From assembly GCF_026262505.1 (NCBI RefSeq), contig NC_067204.1:16780165-16844164 (forward strand): 64,000 bases of DNA. The letters run 5' to 3'. The position numbers were made by a program, and so were the translations under genes. The notes below the pieces were generated by a model. The model saw only the letters and a program-made list of their open reading frames with translations. It made no database searches and had not been told where the DNA came from. How positions within the stretch are numbered: the stretch's first letter is position 1; every line of letters starts with the position of its first letter. Origin of the DNA: Trichomonas vaginalis G3. Lineage: Eukaryota; Parabasalia; Trichomonadida; Trichomonadidae. Below, piece after piece: positions 1 through 11,693 of this stretch.

Positions 1-1431
1 AACTCAATCAAAAATAGGATTTGGACAACTTTTTAAAATTGTGAGAAAAATTATATCGGCACATTCTATTCAATTTTAAAGTATTTCTTTCATATTCCAA
101 TCGATTATTCAATAATTGCCAATCACAAATTTTAGTTCAAAATTCAAAAAAACCTAATTTTAAACTGTCTTTCATATGTAAAGTCTCCTATTCAAATTTT
201 TAAAAAGGGGTTTTATCAATATTGTGGGGGAGAGGACGATAAGGAGACCGACCAAATGAAAACACTCAATTTTTAGGCATGCCTCAGAAAAATATAAATA
301 AAAATTATATGATATTATGCATGAGGATAGTATATAGATTAAAATAATAATGCTTTATTTTCCCTCTCAATTTTGTAACGTGCTCGAGGAAAATGGTATT
401 ACTGAATATAGAATCAGTAATAGGAATACAACAAAACAAATAATATTTTTTTGGATAACAAAGCGTCAAAAGATTATTGAAAATCTGATAAATTGGTAAT
501 AAATCAGTGTTACAAGTAGAATAAATCCAACAAAGTGGATGTGATTTTGTAAGGTAACAATTTACATTAAATTCTCTCTTCTTGAGCATCTAATTTGGCA
601 AGCTTTGAGAACAATGAGAAAATTCTTTGTAATAATGGGTATCTTTTCATCATGGAAGATCTGTGTTTTAAATCCTTATAATGACTTTTCTAAAAAGATA
701 ATTATGCGTTTTGAAATTCGTGAAATTTGGAATCAGTAAATGAAATCCAACCTCTTTATGAAGCACATCTATGCAAATTTTGATCTTATTTGATCAAAAA
801 TGCTTTATTATGGTTTTCTGTAAGAAGATCGAGTTGGTTCCCATTAGAAAGAAAAGTGACAAGAATGAAAAAATTCATATTTTCTTAATATTATTAGTGT
901 ATAAAGATCATTTTTATGTTCAATTTAAAATCCATTTTTATCTGAATTTTGGAGTTTTTGACAGATTTTGAAAATTGCATCAAGCAAATTAAAAATAATT
1001 TATGATTTTGATATACTGATAATCCTTTTATAGAATAGTATTTCTTCTTACCAGCTTAAAAACACTAAAAACCATATAGTTGCATTTAATAGAAGTGCAA
1101 ATTCTCAATGCATGTATATTTAATAATGTATTCTTAGTCATATTGCATCAAATTAATAAAAGTAACTAAGGGGATATGATTGCTTTAATATAACATAAAC
1201 ATTAAAATTATCAAATGAGATATATTCCGAAAATGAGCATAATCAACTTGTATTCAAACATACTAACAGAATATGTTCGATTTATACTTCAAAAGCTTTT
1301 AATATTTGCTTATAAAATATGATATTTAAACTATTCCAAACAAAGTTGAATTAATCCAATTGAATTATCAGAACACTTATTTAAACTAGGCTAAGATTTA
1401 TATTTTAATAACAGTTCTGAATAATTCAGAT
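1..1431. other. AT-rich flank, no gene seen
   Basis: Very AT-rich DNA with only short open frames on either strand, none with recognisable domains, an initiator or biased codon use. It is probably host intergenic sequence or eroded repeat. It ends at the 9-bp duplication AATTAATAC that flanks the first MULE-like copy. Confidence 0.6.
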
Positions 1432-1651
1432 AATTAATACGAGTGGGGGACAAACTCGCCCATTGTCACTTTTCATTAACCTTAAACTTGTAATTTTCAT
1501 TATTTTTAATTAACCTTATTTCTTTCCCAATTCCTGATTTATTTTATTCACTTACTATTAAAAGTCACATTTTAATAAAATATAATAATTTATTTATAGC
1601 ATTTTTTACTATACTGTAATAAAAAATTAATTATAATAAATTAAATGTTTA

Positions 1652-2059
1652 TTAAATCAAATGTTTTCTTTGCAATAATATTTTTAATGTTGAGTAAACA
1701 ATGTTGGGATCAAGTGTATCATTTTTCAGACCTTTCTGAACAGCTTCAAGCATACTGATGCATTCGACTTTTTTAAATTGTGTCATTTCTTCGAAATCTC
1801 TTGTGACTTTTTTGATAACTTTAACACTTCTCTCTGAATCCAGACCTTTAATTTGCAACTTAATCAGGAATGAAGGAACAACACTGGAATATAACTCGAT
1901 GACAAGTTCATCGAGTCGAAGATTTGGTTGTACACCACTTGTATGTGCCGGATACCATTGTGTCAAATTTTTTCTGAAATTAACTTTAAAAGTACTAAGT
2001 AAGATCATGAGATATAGCAATATATGTTTAAACCAACTTATATTTTGGTTGTACACCAC
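1652..2059 (-). CDS. ORF remnant carried by the MULE-like copies
   Basis: A 135-codon minus-strand frame, repeated word for word at 3,152-3,559, 4,656-5,063, 6,279-6,686 and 9,518-9,925, with a shorter form at 8,023-8,268. The C-terminal ~90 residues (from NLRLDELVIELY onward) look like real protein: charged, helical, ending RKHLI. The N-terminal third is read from the 121-bp subrepeats, so it is probably not original. Upstream, behind the right TIR, a start reading MNAYGVEFLGKSDLL (at 8,717 in copy 5) may be the true N-terminus, now separated by the subrepeats. I do not recognise the family; a fragment of an element-encoded protein is the most likely reading. Confidence 0.45.
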   Translation of the reverse strand: MVYNQNISWFKHILLYLMILLSTFKVNFRKNLTQWYPAHTSGVQPNLRLDELVIELYSSVVPSFLIKLQIKGLDSERSVKVIKKVTRDFEEMTQFKKVECISMLEAVQKGLKNDTLDPNIVYSTLKILLQRKHLI

Positions 2060-2250
2060 TTGTATGTGCCGGATACCATTGTGTCAAATTTTTTCTGAAA
2101 TTAACTTTAAAAGTACTAAGTAAGATCATGAGATATAGCAATATATGTTTAAACCAACTTATATTTTGGTTGTACACCACTTGTATGTGCCGGATACCAT
2201 TGTGTCAAATTTTTTCTGAAATTAACTTTAAAAGTACTAAGTAAGATCAT
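1924..2250. repeat. 121-bp subrepeats inside MULE-like copy
   Basis: Three near-perfect repeats beginning TTTGGTTGTACACC, period 121 bp, the last one partial. Copies 3, 4 and 5 of the array have four repeats (4,927-5,372; 6,550-6,996; 8,171-8,618), copies 2 and 6 three. 121 is not a multiple of three, so each repeat shifts the frame of the gene it sits in. This is an internal expansion that varies between array units. Confidence 0.85.
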
Positions 2251-2942
2251 TTATTTTTGCATAATATAATGCCAATATGGTTTCTTTTGATTTTATTTCA
2301 TTTATAAGCAAATCAGATTTACCCAAAAACTCCACTCCATAAGCGTTCATTTGCTAAATTAAAAAGTGACAATGGGCTAGTCTGTCCCTTTCTCAATTAA
2401 TACAATTTTTGAAATCTTCATCACACAAATAGTATTGTTCAAAATTTCGTGTGCAATTTATGAATACATAGGTGATATAACGCGTTCTTGTATTGTTTTA
2501 TGTTTTTGGAAAGATTGAATATATTTAATATTTTATCAACAATATATCTATGAACAAAACTTTGAAAAAAGAAACTATTTATGATGCCTATTTATATGGT
2601 AGAATAAAAGTCTCGAAGTAGGCTACAGGCGAGGAGAAGTTACGTATGAAAAGGAGTTTAATTTCAGATGAAATCTCGCAAAATTAACATTGTTTTAACC
2701 ATATAAATGTTGTAAACAGAAATTCATCAAAAGTGACACCTCAGAAAAGCTAAAAATAATTGAATTTTTGGAACTTTTGATAGAGCACGTTTTTAAATAT
2801 TAATTAAAGTAAATGTATATTTTGTAAAGATTCTTTTTTAAAAAAATAAAATTTTGAAGAAGAACACAAAATCTTCTGAAAAATAATATCACATAAACGC
2901 ATATTATTTTCTAATATATAACTATTTTATATAAAATCAAAT

Positions 2943-3894
2943 GAGTGGGGGACAAACTCGCCCATTGTCACTTTTCATTAACCTTAAACTTGTAATTTTC
3001 ATTATTTTTAATTAACCTTATTTCTTTCCCAATTCCTGATTTATTTTATTCACTTACTATTAAAAGTCACATTAATAAAATATAATAATTTATTTATAGC
3101 ATTTTTTACTATACTGTAATAAAAAATTAATTATAATAAATTAAATGTTTATTAAATCAAATGTTTTCTTTGCAATAATATTTTTAATGTTGAGTAAACA
3201 ATGTTGGGATCAAGTGTATCATTTTTCAGACCTTTCTGAACAGCTTCAAGCATACTGATGCATTCGACTTTTTTAAATTGTGTCATTTCTTCGAAATCTC
3301 TTGTGACTTTTTTGATAACTTTAACACTTCTCTCTGAATCCAGACCTTTAATTTGCAACTTAATCAGGAATGAAGGAACAACACTGGAATATAACTCGAT
3401 GACAAGTTCATCGAGTCGAAGATTTGGTTGTACACCACTTGTATGTGCCGGATACCATTGTGTCAAATTTTTTCTGAAATTAACTTTAAAAGTACTAAGT
3501 AAGATCATGAGATATAGCAATATATGTTTAAACCAACTTATATTTTGGTTGTACACCACTTGTATGTGCCGGATACCATTGTGTCAAATTTTTTCTGAAA
3601 TTAACTTTAAAAGTACTAAGTAAGATCATGAGATATAGCAATATATGTTTAAACCAACTTATATTTTGGTTGTACACCACTTGTATGTGCCGGATACCAT
3701 TGTGTCAAATTTTTTCTGAAATTAACTTTAAAAGTACTAAGTAAGATCATTTATTTTTGCATAATATAATGCCAATATGGTTTCTTTTGATTTTATTTCA
3801 TTTATAAGCAAATCAGATTTACCCAAAAACTCCACTCCATAAGCGTTCATTTGCTAAATTAAAAAGTGACAATGGGCTAGTCTGTCCCTTTCTC
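2943..3894. mobile_element. MULE-like TIR element, copy 2
   Basis: Same ends and content as copy 1. Left neighbour is AAATCAAAT and right neighbour AATTAATAC, so it has no matching duplication: a hybrid copy made by recombination, not by its own insertion. Three 121-bp subrepeats. Confidence 0.75.
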
Positions 3895-4446
3895 AATTAA
3901 TACAATTTTTTGATAATCTTCATCAACAAATAAGTATTGTTCAAAATTTCGTGTGCAATTTATGAATACATAGGGTGATATAACGCGTTCTTGTATTGTT
4001 TTATGTTTTTGGAAAGATTGAATATATTTAATATTTTATCAACAATATATCTATGAACAAACTTTGAAAAAAGAAACTATTTATGATGCCTATTTATATG
4101 GTAGAAAATAAAAGTCTCGAAGTAGGCTACAGGCGAGGAGAAGTTACGTATGAAAAGGAGTTTAATTTCAGATGAAATCTCGCAAAATTAACATTGTTTT
4201 AACCATATAAATGTTGTAAACAGAAATTCATCAAAAGTGACACCTCAGAAAAGCTAAAATATTGAATTTTTGGAACTTTTGATAGAGCACGTTTTTAAAT
4301 ATTAATTAAAGTAAATGTATATTTTGTAAAGATTCTTTTTTTAAAAAAATAAAATTTTGAAGAAGAACACAAAATCTTCTGAAAAATAATATCACATAAA
4401 CGCATATTATTTTCTAATATATAACTATTTTATATAAAAATCAAAT

Positions 4447-5519
4447 GAGTGGGGGACAAACTCGCCCATTGTCACTTTTCATTAACCTTAAACTTGTAAT
4501 TTTCATTATTTTTAATTAACCTTATTTCTTTCCCAATTCCTGATTTATTTTATTCACTTACTATTAAAAGTCACATTAATAAAATATAATAATTTATTTA
4601 TAGCATTTTTTACTATACTGTAATAAAAAATTAATTATAATAAATTAAATGTTTATTAAATCAAATGTTTTCTTTGCAATAATATTTTTAATGTTGAGTA
4701 AACAATGTTGGGATCAAGTGTATCATTTTTCAGACCTTTCTGAACAGCTTCAAGCATACTGATGCATTCGACTTTTTTAAATTGTGTCATTTCTTCGAAA
4801 TCTCTTGTGACTTTTTTGATAACTTTAACACTTCTCTCTGAATCCAGACCTTTAATTTGCAACTTAATCAGGAATGAAGGAACAACACTGGAATATAACT
4901 CGATGACAAGTTCATCGAGTCGAAGATTTGGTTGTACACCACTTGTATGTGCCGGATACCATTGTGTCAAATTTTTTCTGAAATTAACTTTAAAAGTACT
5001 AAGTAAGATCATGAGATATAGCAATATATGTTTAAACCAACTTATATTTTGGTTGTACACCACTTGTATGTGCCGGATACCATTGTGTCAAATTTTTTCT
5101 GAAATTAACTTTAAAAGTACTAAGTAAGATCATGAGATATAGCAATATATGTTTAAACCAACTTATATTTTGGTTGTACACCACTTGTATGTGCCGGATA
5201 CCATTGTGTCAAATTTTTTCTGAAATTAACTTTAAAAGTACTAAGTAAGATCATGAGATATAGCAATATATGTTTAAACCAACTTATATTTTGGTTGTAC
5301 ACCACTTGTATGTGCCGGATACCATTGTGTCAAATTTTTTCTGAAATTAACTTTAAAAGTACTAAGTAAGATCATTTATTTTTGCATAATATAATGCCAA
5401 TATGGTTTCTTTTGATTTTATTTCATTTATAAGCAAATCAGATTTACCCAAAAACTCCACTCCATAAGCGTTCATTTGCTAAATTAAAAAGTGACAATGG
5501 GCTAGTCTGTCCCTTTCTC
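4447..5519. mobile_element. MULE-like TIR element, copy 3
   Basis: Hybrid internal copy as for copy 2, but with four 121-bp subrepeats, which gives a length of about 1,073 bp. Confidence 0.75.
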
Positions 5520-6068
5520 AATTAATACAATTTTTGATAATCTTATCAACAAATAAGTATTGTTCAAAATTTCGTGTGCAATTTATGAATACATAGGGTG
5601 ATATAACGCGTTCTTGTATTGTTTTATGTTTTTGGAAAGATTGAATATATTTAATATTTTATCAACAATATATCTATGAACAAATTTGAAAAAAGAAACT
5701 ATTTATGATGCCTATTTATATGGTAGAAAATAAAAGTCTCGAAGTAGGCTACAGGCGAGGAGAAGTTACGTATGAAAAGGAGTTTAATTTCAGATGAAAT
5801 CTCGCAAAATTAACATTGTTTTAACCATATAAATGTTGTAAACAGAAATTCATCAAAAGTGACACCTCAGAAAAGCTAAAATATTGAATTTTTGGAACTT
5901 TTGATAGAGCACGTTTTTAAATATTAATTAAAGTAAATGTATATTTTGTAAAGATTCTTTTTTAAAAAAAATAAAATTTTGAAGAAGAACACAAAATCTT
6001 CTGAAAAATAATATCACATAAACGCATATTATTTTCTAATATATAACTATTTTATATAAAAATCAAAT

Positions 6069-7142
6069 GAGTGGGGGACAAACTCGCCCATTGTCACTTT
6101 TCATTAACCTTAAACTTGTAATTTTCATTATTTTTAATTAACCTTATTTCTTTCCCAATTCCTGATTTATTTTATTCACTTACTATTAAAAGTCACATTA
6201 ATAAAATATAATAATTTATTTATAGCATTTTTTTACTATACTGTAATAAAAAATTAATTATAATAAATTAAATGTTTATTAAATCAAATGTTTTCTTTGC
6301 AATAATATTTTTAATGTTGAGTAAACAATGTTGGGATCAAGTGTATCATTTTTCAGACCTTTCTGAACAGCTTCAAGCATACTGATGCATTCGACTTTTT
6401 TAAATTGTGTCATTTCTTCGAAATCTCTTGTGACTTTTTTGATAACTTTAACACTTCTCTCTGAATCCAGACCTTTAATTTGCAACTTAATCAGGAATGA
6501 AGGAACAACACTGGAATATAACTCGATGACAAGTTCATCGAGTCGAAGATTTGGTTGTACACCACTTGTATGTGCCGGATACCATTGTGTCAAATTTTTT
6601 CTGAAATTAACTTTAAAAGTACTAAGTAAGATCATGAGATATAGCAATATATGTTTAAACCAACTTATATTTTGGTTGTACACCACTTGTATGTGCCGGA
6701 TACCATTGTGTCAAATTTTTTCTGAAATTAACTTTAAAAGTACTAAGTAAGATCATGAGATATAGCAATATATGTTTAAACCAACTTATATTTTGGTTGT
6801 ACACCACTTGTATGTGCCGGATACCATTGTGTCAAATTTTTTCTGAAATTAACTTTAAAAGTACTAAGTAAGATCATGAGATATAGCAATATATGTTTAA
6901 ACCAACTTATATTTTGGTTGTACACCACTTGTATGTGCCGGATACCATTGTGTCAAATTTTTTCTGAAATTAACTTTAAAAGTACTAAGTAAGATCATTT
7001 ATTTTTGCATAATATAATGCCAATATGGTTTCTTTTGATTTTATTTCATTTATAAGCAAATCAGATTTACCCAAAAACTCCACTCCATAAGCGTTCATTT
7101 GCTAAATTAAAAAGTGACAATGGGCTAGTCTGTCCCTTTCTC
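6069..7142. mobile_element. MULE-like TIR element, copy 4
   Basis: Hybrid internal copy with four 121-bp subrepeats and mismatched flanking 9-mers. Confidence 0.75.
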
Positions 7143-7693
7143 AATTAATACAATTTTTTGATAATCTTCATCAACAAATAAGTATTGTTCAAAATTTCGT
7201 GTGCAATTTATGAATACATAGGGTGATATAACGCGTTCTTGTATTGTTTTATGTTTTTGGAAAGATTGAATATATTTAATATTTTATCAACAATATATCT
7301 ATGAACAAACTTTGAAAAAAGAAACTATTTATGATGCCTATTTATATGGTAGAAAATAAAAGTCTCGAAGTAGGCTACAGGCGAGGAGAAGTTACGTATG
7401 AAAAGGAGTTTAATTTCAGATGAAATCTCGCAAAATTAACATTGTTTTAACCATATAAATGTTGTAAACAGAAATTCATCAAAAGTGACACCTCAGAAAA
7501 GCTAAAATATTGAATTTTTGGAAACTTTTGATAGAGCACGTTTTTAAATATTAATTAAAGTAAATGTATATTTTGTAAGATTCTTTTTTTAAAAAAATAA
7601 AATTTGAAGAAGAACACAAAATCTTCTGAAAAATAATATCACATAAACGCATATTATTTTCTAATATATAACTATTTTATATAAAAATCAAAT

Positions 7694-8761
7694 GAGTGGG
7701 GACAAACTCGCCCATTGTCACTTTTCATTAACCTTAAACTTGTAATTTTCATTATTTTTAATTAACCTTATTTCTTTCCCAATTCCTGATTTATTTTATT
7801 CACTTACTATTAAAAGTCACATTAATAAAATATAATAATTTATTTATAGCATTTTTTACTATACTGTAATAAAAAATTAATTATAATAAATTAAATGTTT
7901 ATTAAATCAAATGTTTTCTTTGCAATAATATTTTTAATGTTGAGTAAACAATGTTGGGATCAAGTGTATCATTTTTCAGACCTTTCTGAACAGCTTCAAG
8001 CATACTGATGCATTCGACTTTTTTAAATTGTGTCATTTCTTCGAAATCTCTTGTGATTTTTGATAACTTTAACACTTCTCTCTGAATCCAGACCTTTAAT
8101 TTGCAACTTAATCAGGAATGAAGGAACAACACTGGAATATAACTCGATGACAAGTTCATCGAGTCGAAGATTTGGTTGTACACCACTTGTATGTGCCGGA
8201 TACCATTGTGTCAAATTTTTTCTGAAATTAACTTTAAAAGTACTAAGTAAGATCATGAGATATAGCAATATATGTTTTAAACCAACTTATATTTTGGTTG
8301 TACACCACTTGTATGTGCCGGATACCATTGTGTCAAATTTTTTCTGAAATTAACTTTAAAAGTACTAAGTAAGATCATGATATAGCAATATATGTTTAAA
8401 CCAACTTATATTTTGGTTGTACACCACTTGTATGTGCCGGATACCATTGTGTCAAATTTTTTCTGAAATTAACTTTAAAAGTACTAAGTAAGATCATGAG
8501 ATATAGCAATATATGTTTAAACCAACTTATATTTTGGTTGTACACCACTTGTATGTGCCGGATACCATTGTGTCAAATTTTTTCTGAAATTAACTTTAAA
8601 AGTACTAAGTAAGATCATTATTTTTGCATAATATAATGCCAATATGGTTTCTTTTGATTTTATTTCATTTATAAGCAAATCAGATTTACCCAAAAACTCC
8701 ACTCCATAAGCGTTCATTTGCTAAATTAAAAAGTGACAATGGGCTAGTCTGTCCCTTTCTC
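7694..8761. mobile_element. MULE-like TIR element, copy 5
   Basis: Hybrid internal copy with four subrepeats. It is slightly more diverged than the others: one G fewer in the left TIR and small indels in the minus-strand ORF, which shortens that frame here. Confidence 0.75.
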
Positions 8762-9306
8762 AATTAATACAATTTTTTGATAATCTTCATCAACAAATAA
8801 GTATTGTTCAAAATTTCGTGTGCAATTTATGAATACATAGGGTGATATAACGCGTTCTTGTATTGTTTTATGTTTTTGGAAAGATTGAATATATTTAATA
8901 TTTTATCAACAATATATCTATGAACAAACTTTGAAAAAAGAAACTATTTATGATGCCTATTTATATGGTAGAAAATAAAAGTCTCGAAGTAGGCTACAGG
9001 CGAGGAGAAGTTACGTATGAAAAGGAGTTTAATTTCAGATGAAATCTCGCAAAATTAACATTGTTTTAACCATATAATGTTGTAAACAGAAATTCATCAA
9101 AAGTGACACCTCAGAAAAGCTAAAATATTGAATTTTTGGAACTTTTGATAGAGGTTTTAAATTAATTAAAGTAAATGTATATTTTGTAAAGATTCTTTTT
9201 TTAAAAAAATAAAATTTTGAAGAAGAACACAAAATCTTCTGAAAAATAATATCACATAAACGCATATTATTTTCTAATATATAACTATTTTATATAAAAA
9301 TCAAAT
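8762..9306. repeat. Array spacer containing the Maverick outer end
   Basis: The last ~75 bp match, inverted, the DNA at 62,314-62,390, and a 25-bp block at 9,083-9,107 (starts TAAACAGAAATTCATC) matches 62,530-62,554 inverted at a similar distance. So the outermost part of the Maverick's terminal repeat lies in this spacer. Since the spacer is present five times, this end segment was amplified with the array. No gene is seen in it. Confidence 0.6.
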
Positions 9307-10260
9307 GAGTGGGGGACAAACTCGCCCATTGTCACTTTTCATTAACCTTAAACTTGTAATTTTCATTATTTTTAATTAACCTTATTTCTTTCCCAATTCC
9401 TGATTTATTTTATTCACTTACTATTAAAAGTCACATTTTAATAAAATATAATAATTTATTTATAGCATTTTTTACTATACTGTAATAAAAAATTAATTAT
9501 AATAAATTAAATGTTTATTAAATCAAATGTTTTCTTTGCAATAATATTTTTAATGTTGAGTAAACAATGTTGGGATCAAGTGTATCATTTTTCAGACCTT
9601 TCTGAACAGCTTCAAGCATACTGATGCATTCGACTTTTTTAAATTGTGTCATTTCTTCGAAATCTCTTGTGACTTTTTTGATAACTTTAACACTTCTCTC
9701 TGAATCCAGACCTTTAATTTGCAACTTAATCAGGAATGAAGGAACAACACTGGAATATAACTCGATGACAAGTTCATCGAGTCGAAGATTTGGTTGTACA
9801 CCACTTGTATGTGCCGGATACCATTGTGTCAAATTTTTTCTGAAATTAACTTTAAAAGTACTAAGTAAGATCATGAGATATAGCAATATATGTTTAAACC
9901 AACTTATATTTTGGTTGTACACCACTTGTATGTGCCGGATACCATTGTGTCAAATTTTTTCTGAAATTAACTTTAAAAGTACTAAGTAAGATCATGAGAT
10001 ATAGCAATATATGTTTAAACCAACTTATATTTTGGTTGTACACCACTTGTATGTGCCGGATACCATTGTGTCAAATTTTTTCTGAAATTAACTTTAAAAG
10101 TACTAAGTAAGATCATTTATTTTTGCATAATATAATGCCAATATGGTTTCTTTTGATTTTATTTCATTTATAAGCAAATCAGATTTACCCAAAAACTCCA
10201 CTCCATAAGCGTTCATTTGCTAAATTAAAAAGTGACAATGGGCTAGTCTGTCCCTTTCTC
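9307..10260. mobile_element. MULE-like TIR element, copy 6
   Basis: Rightmost copy, with a perfect 9-bp duplication AAATCAAAT on both sides, so this is the second true insertion event. The target lies inside the terminal inverted repeat of the large Maverick: joining the two sides across the duplication gives the same sequence that is uninterrupted (inverted) at 62,314-62,390. Confidence 0.8.
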
Positions 10261-10557
10261 AAATCAAATTCAATGATCTTAAAAGCGAAGGATAAACCTC
10301 AAAATTTACGAATATAATGAGTGGGAATATAATGCTTATCTATCATAAAACCATATGAAATATTAATTTTTGCTTTACGCCTAATTTTTGACGACAATTA
10401 GCAAAAAATGTTAAATGTTAACACTCAGTCCATTTGAATATGAAAAATAAAATTGACTTTGATTAAATGTTTTTATTTATCATGCAATTCTTCTTGCGAC
10501 CAAAGATTTGAATAAAAGTTCAAAAAATAAGATAGCTTAATAAATAATATACGGTAG
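10261..10557 (+). repeat. Maverick left terminal inverted repeat (inner part)
   Basis: Starts AAATCAAATTCAATGATC and ends AATATACGGTAG. It matches the reverse complement of 62,026-62,322 nearly base for base over 297 bp. It has no coding content. The repeat continues outward across MULE-like copy 6. Confidence 0.9.
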
Positions 10558-10649
10558 TGTTTACTAATAGATGAATAGTATATAAATTCTATTAAAATGG
10601 ATTTGATCCAAAAAAATATAAAACCAAAAATAATTGTTATAATTTAAAT

Positions 10650-10985
10650 GAGAGAGGGTCAAAGTTGCTATTTGTCACTTTTCCACAAGAATATAATGGG
10701 AAAAAAGTTATCATATAGTTGATCTCATTCACTGAGGTGAGAGATCTATGTAGTGTAATGGGATAAACAGTGGGATTGCTGCTCTAAGTCCTAGGTTCGA
10801 GAAACATTGGCTTCATTTTTCTCTTTTTTATTGACGTAAACTATTCAATTTTTGTGTTCCCCATTCAAATTTCAGAATTTTTTTTGCAGATTTCACGCTA
10901 CATTCGAAGTTACCTTTTGTAACAACCACCACTGCCTACGGAAATCCGACGGTTGTTTAAGAGTAAGCACTTTTGGCACCTACTC
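10650..10985. mobile_element. Small MULE-like MITE nested in the TA-flanked MITE
   Basis: A 336-bp unit flanked by a perfect 10-bp duplication TAATTTAAAT (10,640-10,649 and 10,986-10,995). The left end GAGAGAGGGTCAAAG resembles the TIR of the array elements and also carries TTGTCACTTTT. The right end is a diverged inverse. No protein is encoded. It contains a tRNA-like stretch. Confidence 0.65.
10750..10808 (+). ncRNA. Degenerate tRNA-like segment (possible Pol III promoter)
   Basis: TGTAGTG followed 40-50 bp later by GGTTCGAGAA resembles A and B boxes of a Pol III promoter, and a T-rich stretch ends it. Acceptor and T stems do not pair properly, so it is not a working tRNA. It may be a tRNA-derived SINE-like remnant caught in a MITE. 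Confidence 0.25.
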
Positions 10986-11283
10986 TAATTTAAATGAAGA
11001 AGTAATTTAAAACGATTTTATTTATGATCAAATTTTATATATTTTTTTGGATCAAATCAATTTTAATAGAATTTATATACAAAAAAAAAAGGTAGTGGGC
11101 CTCCAGGCATCTGTGCCCTCTAGCCCTGAGATGTTTAGTATAAATGAAGTATAAAATGAAGTTTGTTATAGGGGCTTCCCAGGGGCTGCGCCCCTTCTAG
11201 CCATAAAAAAATTTTTGAAAGTCGTTGCTGTTGACTTTTTTTGTAGAGCACTCAAAATAGTACAACTTTGTCCGGACAGGTAA

Positions 11284-11660
11284 GGGTCTATCGTCGCTAC
11301 AGGAAAAAGTTACGGGCGTTCCAAGGAAGTATACTTTGAGAGACTCTTTAGAAACTTTAGACGTTTTACATAACCATCCATGCTTTTACTTTACATCCGA
11401 TAAAAGTGGTTTGGAAACCGTTATGAGATGGTTAGAGGACATACATGACTATGAGTTTAGATAATTATGACAAGATAGAATATGAGAGAGGTCCTATAAA
11501 CCGAAAAGTGACGAAAAACCGATAAGAAGAAGAAAAAACCAAAAAACTGAAGATAAACCAAAACCAAAGTTTAGTTTGGAAACTAAACCAAGTCAAACCT
11601 TCATTAGCTGGTATGGGTTGGCGTCAAAGACTTATGGCAGCAGGCGGTTATGTTAAGTAA
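11284..11660 (+). CDS. Small gene upstream of the polymerase, left-arm copy
   Basis: It contains RDSLETLDVLHNHPCFYF and a lysine/proline-rich stretch, ending SLAGMGWRQRLMAAGG. It lies in the same direction as the polymerase and stops about 34 bp before it. The matching gene is at 37,531-37,910. In the right half the two portions are found apart (38,786-38,930 and the end of 44,239-44,826), so the arm version looks like a junction made when the segment between them was lost. Function unknown. This copy is broken. Confidence 0.4.
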
Positions 11661-11693
11661 AGAGAAAAAAAATATTTTTTTATTTTTATAAAA

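Larger units (their letters stand above)
1441..2394. mobile_element. MULE-like TIR element, copy 1
   Basis: The left end reads GAGTGGGGGACAAACTCG, and the right end is its imperfect inverse (TCTGTCCCTTTCTC at the border). Both TIRs include CCATTGTCACTTTT. A perfect 9-bp duplication, AATTAATAC, flanks it on both sides. A 9-bp duplication with long TIRs is the Mutator/MULE signature; assignment to that superfamily is by this signature, not by a full transposase. The inside holds a short gene remnant on the minus strand and three 121-bp subrepeats. Confidence 0.75.
1432..10269. repeat. Six-unit tandem array of MULE-like element plus spacer
   Basis: Six nearly identical copies of a TIR element are separated by five nearly identical spacers of 545-552 bp (2,395-2,942; 3,895-4,446; 5,520-6,068; 7,143-7,693; 8,762-9,306). 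Unit period is about 1.50 kb for the first two units and about 1.62 kb for the next three, because of one extra 121-bp subrepeat. The outer left duplication is AATTAATAC (1,432-1,440 and 2,395-2,403). The outer right duplication is AAATCAAAT (9,298-9,306 and 10,261-10,269). Internal copies have AAATCAAAT on the left and AATTAATAC on the right, as expected if two separate insertions recombined unequally. Confidence 0.85.
10578..11080. mobile_element. TA-flanked MITE with long TIRs
   Basis: The ends are inverted copies (left TATATAAATTCTATTAAA, right its complement) extending about 45 bp with few mismatches. The same site without the insert is seen at 38,110-38,143 in the right arm, where the neighbouring sequences are joined at a TA, which shows a late insertion. 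No transposase is present. The TA site suggests Tc1/mariner-type mobilisation. Confidence 0.75.

Noticed and set aside
305-971. Short frames of 94 and 66 codons in the left flank
   Set aside because: No domain, no initiator, low-complexity AT codon content.
1758-2123. 121-codon plus-strand frame repeated in each array unit
   Set aside because: Antisense shadow of the minus-strand ORF and of the 121-bp subrepeats.
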